A stretch of DNA of 64,000 bases from Bacteroidota bacterium (GTDB taxonomy: Bacteria; Bacteroidota; JABWAT01): positions 191,049-255,048 of the forward strand of contig JAIUNL010000004.1 of the NCBI GenBank assembly GCA_020161835.1, read 5' to 3'. Shown here piece after piece: positions 61,105 to 64,000 of this stretch (positions are counted from its first letter, which is position 1; every line of letters starts with the position of its first letter). The notes under the pieces were generated by a model. The model had not been told where the DNA came from, made no database searches, and saw only the letters and a program-made list of their open reading frames with translations. The position numbers were made by a program, and so were the translations under genes.

Positions 61105-61866
61105 TCAATTTTGGAATAGCAATTTGGCAACCATCAGCAAAGAGACGGTCACAACAAGGGGTTTGATCACACGGCTTCCATGACGGATTGCCGTCCAGGA
61201 GCCGAGACGTGCCCCGGCAAACATGAATAAGCCCATACACAATCCCAGTAATATATAGACTTTATTGAAAATCAGAAATCCGGTTACAGCACCCAGATTT
61301 GATCCCCAATTGATAAACTTTCCGTTGGCAGCCGAATGGATATAATCCATTTTGAAAAAGTGAAGCATGATAAAAATCAGAAAAGAGCCAGTTCCGGGTC
61401 CGAGAAAACCATCATAAAAGCCAATAATCAACGGTGCAAGAATCATGGCAGCAACCGGAAACTCAGGTTCAACGGCTGTTTCAACTTTATCTTTATGAAG
61501 AAGGAAGTAACCCGCAATAATGACAAGGGCAACGGCAATAATTTTGCTCATATCAACCGGGTCAATATGAAGAACCGTATAGCATCCGGCAAAGGAAGCA
61601 GCAAAAGCAACCGGGAACATCCAATACCGGGTTTGCTGGTAAATGAGTCCGTGACGCCAATAAACAATTGACGAGGTCATACTTCCAAAATTGGACTGAA
61701 GTTTATTGGTTCCAAGAGCAAACTGGGCAGGTAAGCCGGCAAGAAGAAGAGCAGGAAGCGTGATCAGGCCAGATCCGCCGGCCATGGCATCAAAATACCC
61801 GGCAACAAATGCAACCAGACAAAGAAGGAGGAGAATATGAACAGGCGGAAGAAAAAATAAATCCAA
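61105..61866 (-). CDS. TSUP-family (TauE/SafE) membrane permease
   Basis: 253 residues with about eight membrane helices. Family markers are AGYFDAMAGGSGLITLPALL near the N-terminus (split by a short loop), the repeat motif IIGFYDGFLGPGTGSF in the second half and NWGSNLGAVTGF. TSUP proteins move sulfite, sulfoacetate or other small organic/sulfur anions; the substrate here is not predictable. It is first in the minus-strand series leading into the DUF296 and aldehyde dehydrogenase genes. Confidence 0.9.
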   Translation of the reverse strand: MDLFFLPPVHILLLLCLVAFVAGYFDAMAGGSGLITLPALLLAGLPAQFALGTNKLQSNFGSMTSSIVYWRHGLIYQQTRYWMFPVAFAASFAGCYTVLHIDPVDMSKIIAVALVIIAGYFLLHKDKVETAVEPEFPVAAMILAPLIIGFYDGFLGPGTGSFLIFIMLHFFKMDYIHSAANGKFINWGSNLGAVTGFLIFNKVYILLGLCMGLFMFAGARLGSWTAIRHGSRVIKPLVVTVSLLMVAKLLFQN

Positions 61867-61941
61867 AAAATTAGTCCGGGAAACAAACCAACGGGTAAAA
61901 ACCCGATGGTTCTGTGATGATAAATCTTTGCTGGAATGAAT

Positions 61942-62838
61942 TTAATCTACAGGTCTCAGATCTTTAACCGGAACCCTGTAAATACTCCGCTGTTCATTGG
62001 TAATGACCAGGACATCAGCGCCGTCAAAACAAATTCCTTCATCCTGAATGGCGGCAATAGGTAACATTTTGGCCTCACCATCAAGCCAATATTTGGAAGT
62101 TTTAGTTTGGGTAAACAACCACACATTCTTGTAGGTTAAAACTGCAATCGACTTCCCATCCGGTGAAACGTCAGCAGCGGTTACTTTTTCACCAGTATCA
62201 AAAGTACCCAGATAAGTTAATCCGTTTGGTTTGTCAGTTTTAAGCGAATCAAGGCGGTAAAGCCGGGTGTAGGTATCAGCCCGGTGTTTGGTCATAACGT
62301 AGATTTTTCCGCCGGTCCAGAACATGGCTTCAGTATCAAAATTATCTTTTTTTGGCGGAAACTCTGTCTGATCAGGATAATAAACCGGAATACGGGAAAC
62401 TGCAGGAACAGAAGTCACGGACAGCGGATCAGGTTCTTTAACAATGTAAATAGCCATGTCTTTTCTTTTATTCGCATTATTGCCCATGTCAGAAATATAT
62501 AAATTTCCCTGATCGTCATTTGCAATATCTTCCCAATCAACATTGGTTGCACCGGTTATATAAAGCCCCCGGTAGTTATCACTTCCTTCCGGAAAAAGGA
62601 GTTCACCATTTTTATTGATTGCAAAAATCCGGGCTTCATCTCCCGAATCGTTATGAATCCAATAAGTGTTGTCATGTTGCCGGCTTTTTATGATTCCGGA
62701 TGACTCATCAAGCATTTTTGCTGTAACACGGGAATACTCAACGAGCGGAATTCTGTTCTTATCATTTGGGGATTCTTTCCCACCGTTGCAGGAAAAAATG
62801 AAAAGTGAAAGCGAAAAAATGAACAATTCTGAAAACAT
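61942..62838 (-). CDS. Propeller-type lipoprotein, tandem paralogue 1
   Basis: 298 residues. A lipoprotein signal (FSLSLFIFSCNGG) precedes a propeller-like sequence: SSGIIKSRQHDNTYWIHNDS, NVDWEDIANDDQGNLYISDM, PVYYPDQTEFPPKKDNFDTE, RLYRLDSLKTDKPNGLTYLG, EGICFDGADVLVITNEQRS. Many blocks match the next gene exactly or nearly, so the two arose by duplication. The SxGIxxS...WEDIA pattern is seen in FCB surface proteins annotated as propellers or phytase-like; no catalytic evidence. It is 27 bp after its paralogue. Confidence 0.8.
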   Translation of the reverse strand: MFSELFIFSLSLFIFSCNGGKESPNDKNRIPLVEYSRVTAKMLDESSGIIKSRQHDNTYWIHNDSGDEARIFAINKNGELLFPEGSDNYRGLYITGATNVDWEDIANDDQGNLYISDMGNNANKRKDMAIYIVKEPDPLSVTSVPAVSRIPVYYPDQTEFPPKKDNFDTEAMFWTGGKIYVMTKHRADTYTRLYRLDSLKTDKPNGLTYLGTFDTGEKVTAADVSPDGKSIAVLTYKNVWLFTQTKTSKYWLDGEAKMLPIAAIQDEGICFDGADVLVITNEQRSIYRVPVKDLRPVD

Positions 62839-62865
62839 GAAAGGCCTTTCTTATGGTGTTTTCTT

Positions 62866-63777
62866 CTATGGTTTTAAGGATGAATATGCAACCCGATAAA
62901 TAAAACGTTCTTCGTTGGTTATGACAAGTGTATCCTGCCCGGCGAAACAGATACCCTCATATTTCATTGGTGAAAGTGACAATTTCGCCAAACTGCCTTC
63001 CAGCCAGTTCCTTCCCGGAACTGATTTATAAACCCTGATTTCACCATAGGTAATAAGAGCCAGACTGGTTCCATCAAGACTGCAATCAGCACCGGTTACT
63101 TTTCCGCCGGCAGGATAGGTTCCGATGTAGGTAAGTCCGTTAGGCTTGTCAGTTTTCAGTGAATCCAGCCGGTAAAGCCGGGTATTTCCGTCAGATTCGT
63201 GCTTTGTCAGGACGAATAGCTTTCCATCCGACCAAAAAATACTTTCGCAGTTATAATTCCCTGCAGCCGGCGGGAATTCTTTCTGATAAGGATAATAAAC
63301 CGGATATTTTGCCTCAAACTTTACCGAAACTGCACTAAGTGGATCGGGTTCAGCTACCTTGTAAATGGCAAGATCTTTACGGTCACTATCTTTATTTCCC
63401 AGGTCAGCAATATAAAGAAAGCCCTGATCATCACTGGTAATATCTTCCCAGTCAACATTATCTGAATTTTTGATCTGAATGCCGTCGTAACCGGGAACTC
63501 CAACGGGTTTGATCAGTTCACCTTTGCCGGTTATCGCAAAAATGCGTGCATTGTTGCCTTTATCGTTGTGAATCCAAAAGACATCGGCAAAATTCCTGCT
63601 TTTTACTATTCCGGAAGGTTCAGGAATCAGATCAGAGGTCACCTGCCCATACGGACTCAGTTTCACACCGGTTGGGTCAGAGTCTGAATTTGAATCACAC
63701 GCAGTCAGACAGACAAAAAATGTGAACAGGATTCCAGTCCGGAATCCGGAAAAATAAAAAAACGGGTTTTTTTGCAC
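62866..63777 (-). CDS. Propeller-type lipoprotein, tandem paralogue 2
   Basis: 303 residues. The lipoprotein signal (ILFTFFVCLTACDSNSDSD) carries an Asp/Ser-rich surface-export-like tether. It shares with the downstream gene PSGIVKSR, WIHNDKGNNARIFAI, NVDWEDITSDDQG, PVYYPYQKEFPPA, RLYRLDSLKTDKPNGLTY and YEGICFAGQDTLVITNEE. It differs in the N-terminal tether (DSNSDSDPTG here, NGGKESPNDK there). It is probably surface-exposed or periplasmic; function unknown. Confidence 0.8.
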   Translation of the reverse strand: MQKNPFFYFSGFRTGILFTFFVCLTACDSNSDSDPTGVKLSPYGQVTSDLIPEPSGIVKSRNFADVFWIHNDKGNNARIFAITGKGELIKPVGVPGYDGIQIKNSDNVDWEDITSDDQGFLYIADLGNKDSDRKDLAIYKVAEPDPLSAVSVKFEAKYPVYYPYQKEFPPAAGNYNCESIFWSDGKLFVLTKHESDGNTRLYRLDSLKTDKPNGLTYIGTYPAGGKVTGADCSLDGTSLALITYGEIRVYKSVPGRNWLEGSLAKLSLSPMKYEGICFAGQDTLVITNEERFIYRVAYSSLKP

Positions 63778-63804
63778 TAAAATTTAACTGCGATTGAAAT
63801 GAGA

Positions 63805-63841
63805 AAACAAACGGAAATTCTGGTAAAAAGAATTTCCGTTT
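63805..63841 (-). terminator. Terminator of the right-edge gene
   Basis: On the minus strand AACGGAAATTC, a nine-base loop and GAATTTCCGTT are followed by TGTTTTC. It lies 10 bp past the stop at 63850. Confidence 0.75.
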
Positions 63842-63849
63842 AATTGAAA

Positions 63850-63999
63850 TCAGGCTTCCTGGTTTTCTGCAACCGGAATAACAAAACTGTCAATTTTGTC
63901 GTTAAACCGGTTTTCTTTGCGGTTTTTCCAGTCGCCACGGAAGACCATATAATTGGCAATCAGCGGCAGGGTTGTGGTGAGTTCACCGAAGACCATTTG
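63850..63999 (-). CDS. C-terminal fragment of a gene cut by the right edge; possibly deoxyhypusine synthase-like
   Basis: The last 49 codons are visible, with stop at 63852-63850 and no stop up to the edge. The fragment contains VFGELTTTLPLIANYMVFRG and DWKNRKENRFNDKIDSFVIP. The combination of E-x-TT-x-PL and a WKNRK stretch near the C-terminus recalls bacterial deoxyhypusine synthase-like proteins, but this is from memory on a short piece. Confidence 0.6.
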   Translation of the reverse strand, partial: QMVFGELTTTLPLIANYMVFRGDWKNRKENRFNDKIDSFVIPVAENQEA

Positions 64000-64000
64000 C

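Overview
The window is a gene-dense stretch of bacterial chromosome, moderately A+T-leaning. It probably comes from the FCB superphylum, on the Ignavibacteria / Kapabacteria / Bacteroidota side. Pointers are a secreted CotH/lamin-tail protein at the left edge ending in a type IX secretion sorting domain of the NYPNPFNPST class, many lipoproteins with short Bacteroidota-style lipoboxes, outer-membrane barrel proteins, a DUF6588-like protein, and two sites matching the TAnnTTTG minus-7 promoter element. No rRNA, tRNA, CRISPR array, phage or insertion-sequence gene was seen.

Layout. 1-8.6 kb: end of the T9SS cargo gene, then a minus-strand operon for a MacAB/TolC-like tripartite exporter (Spy-like periplasmic protein, TolC, adaptor, ATPase, permease) ending in a LytS/LytTR two-component pair. 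Two 11-bp direct repeats spaced 21 bp apart upstream look like the regulator's own binding site. 8.8-13.7 kb: lipoproteins, outer-membrane proteins and an alpha/beta hydrolase. 13.7-19.4 kb: a minus-strand acyl-metabolism cluster (SDR reductase, KAS III-like protein lacking the usual His and Asn, Na+/solute symporter, acyl-CoA ligase) next to a GbsR/MarR regulator with a perfect 18-bp palindrome before its start. 19.8-26 kb: secreted nuclease, hybrid kinase with a degenerate receiver, MsrA, Era, PdxJ.

26.1-40.5 kb is the centrepiece: a plus-strand, largely overlapping operon resembling a Pel exopolysaccharide system. It has two response regulators, two PelF-like glycosyltransferases, a PelG-like transporter, a GAF plus degenerate HD-GYP protein where PelD would be expected, a GH114 lipoprotein, a polytopic membrane protein of unknown function, and a 1264-residue lipoprotein that appears to join a deacetylase, a TPR-like region and an outer-membrane barrel. 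In Pseudomonas these last functions are divided between PelA and PelB.

40.8-64 kb: mostly minus-strand housekeeping genes (pyrimidine phosphorylase, pyrE, sfsA, thioesterase, priA, rhomboid, pgk, ahcY, metK, sugar nucleotidyltransferase), plus an acylating aldehyde dehydrogenase with an encapsulation-peptide-like tail and two tandem propeller lipoprotein paralogues.

The intergenic regions carry short-repeat families of unusual regularity. Many arrays of quite different sequence have a 7-bp period and fit one template (T-N-N-N-R-N-G). A second family has a 9-bp period. There is also a 111-bp cloverleaf-like element and a CCCGAA...TTCGGG hairpin module found inside several unrelated repeats. 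The heptamer arrays often start within a few bases of a stop codon.
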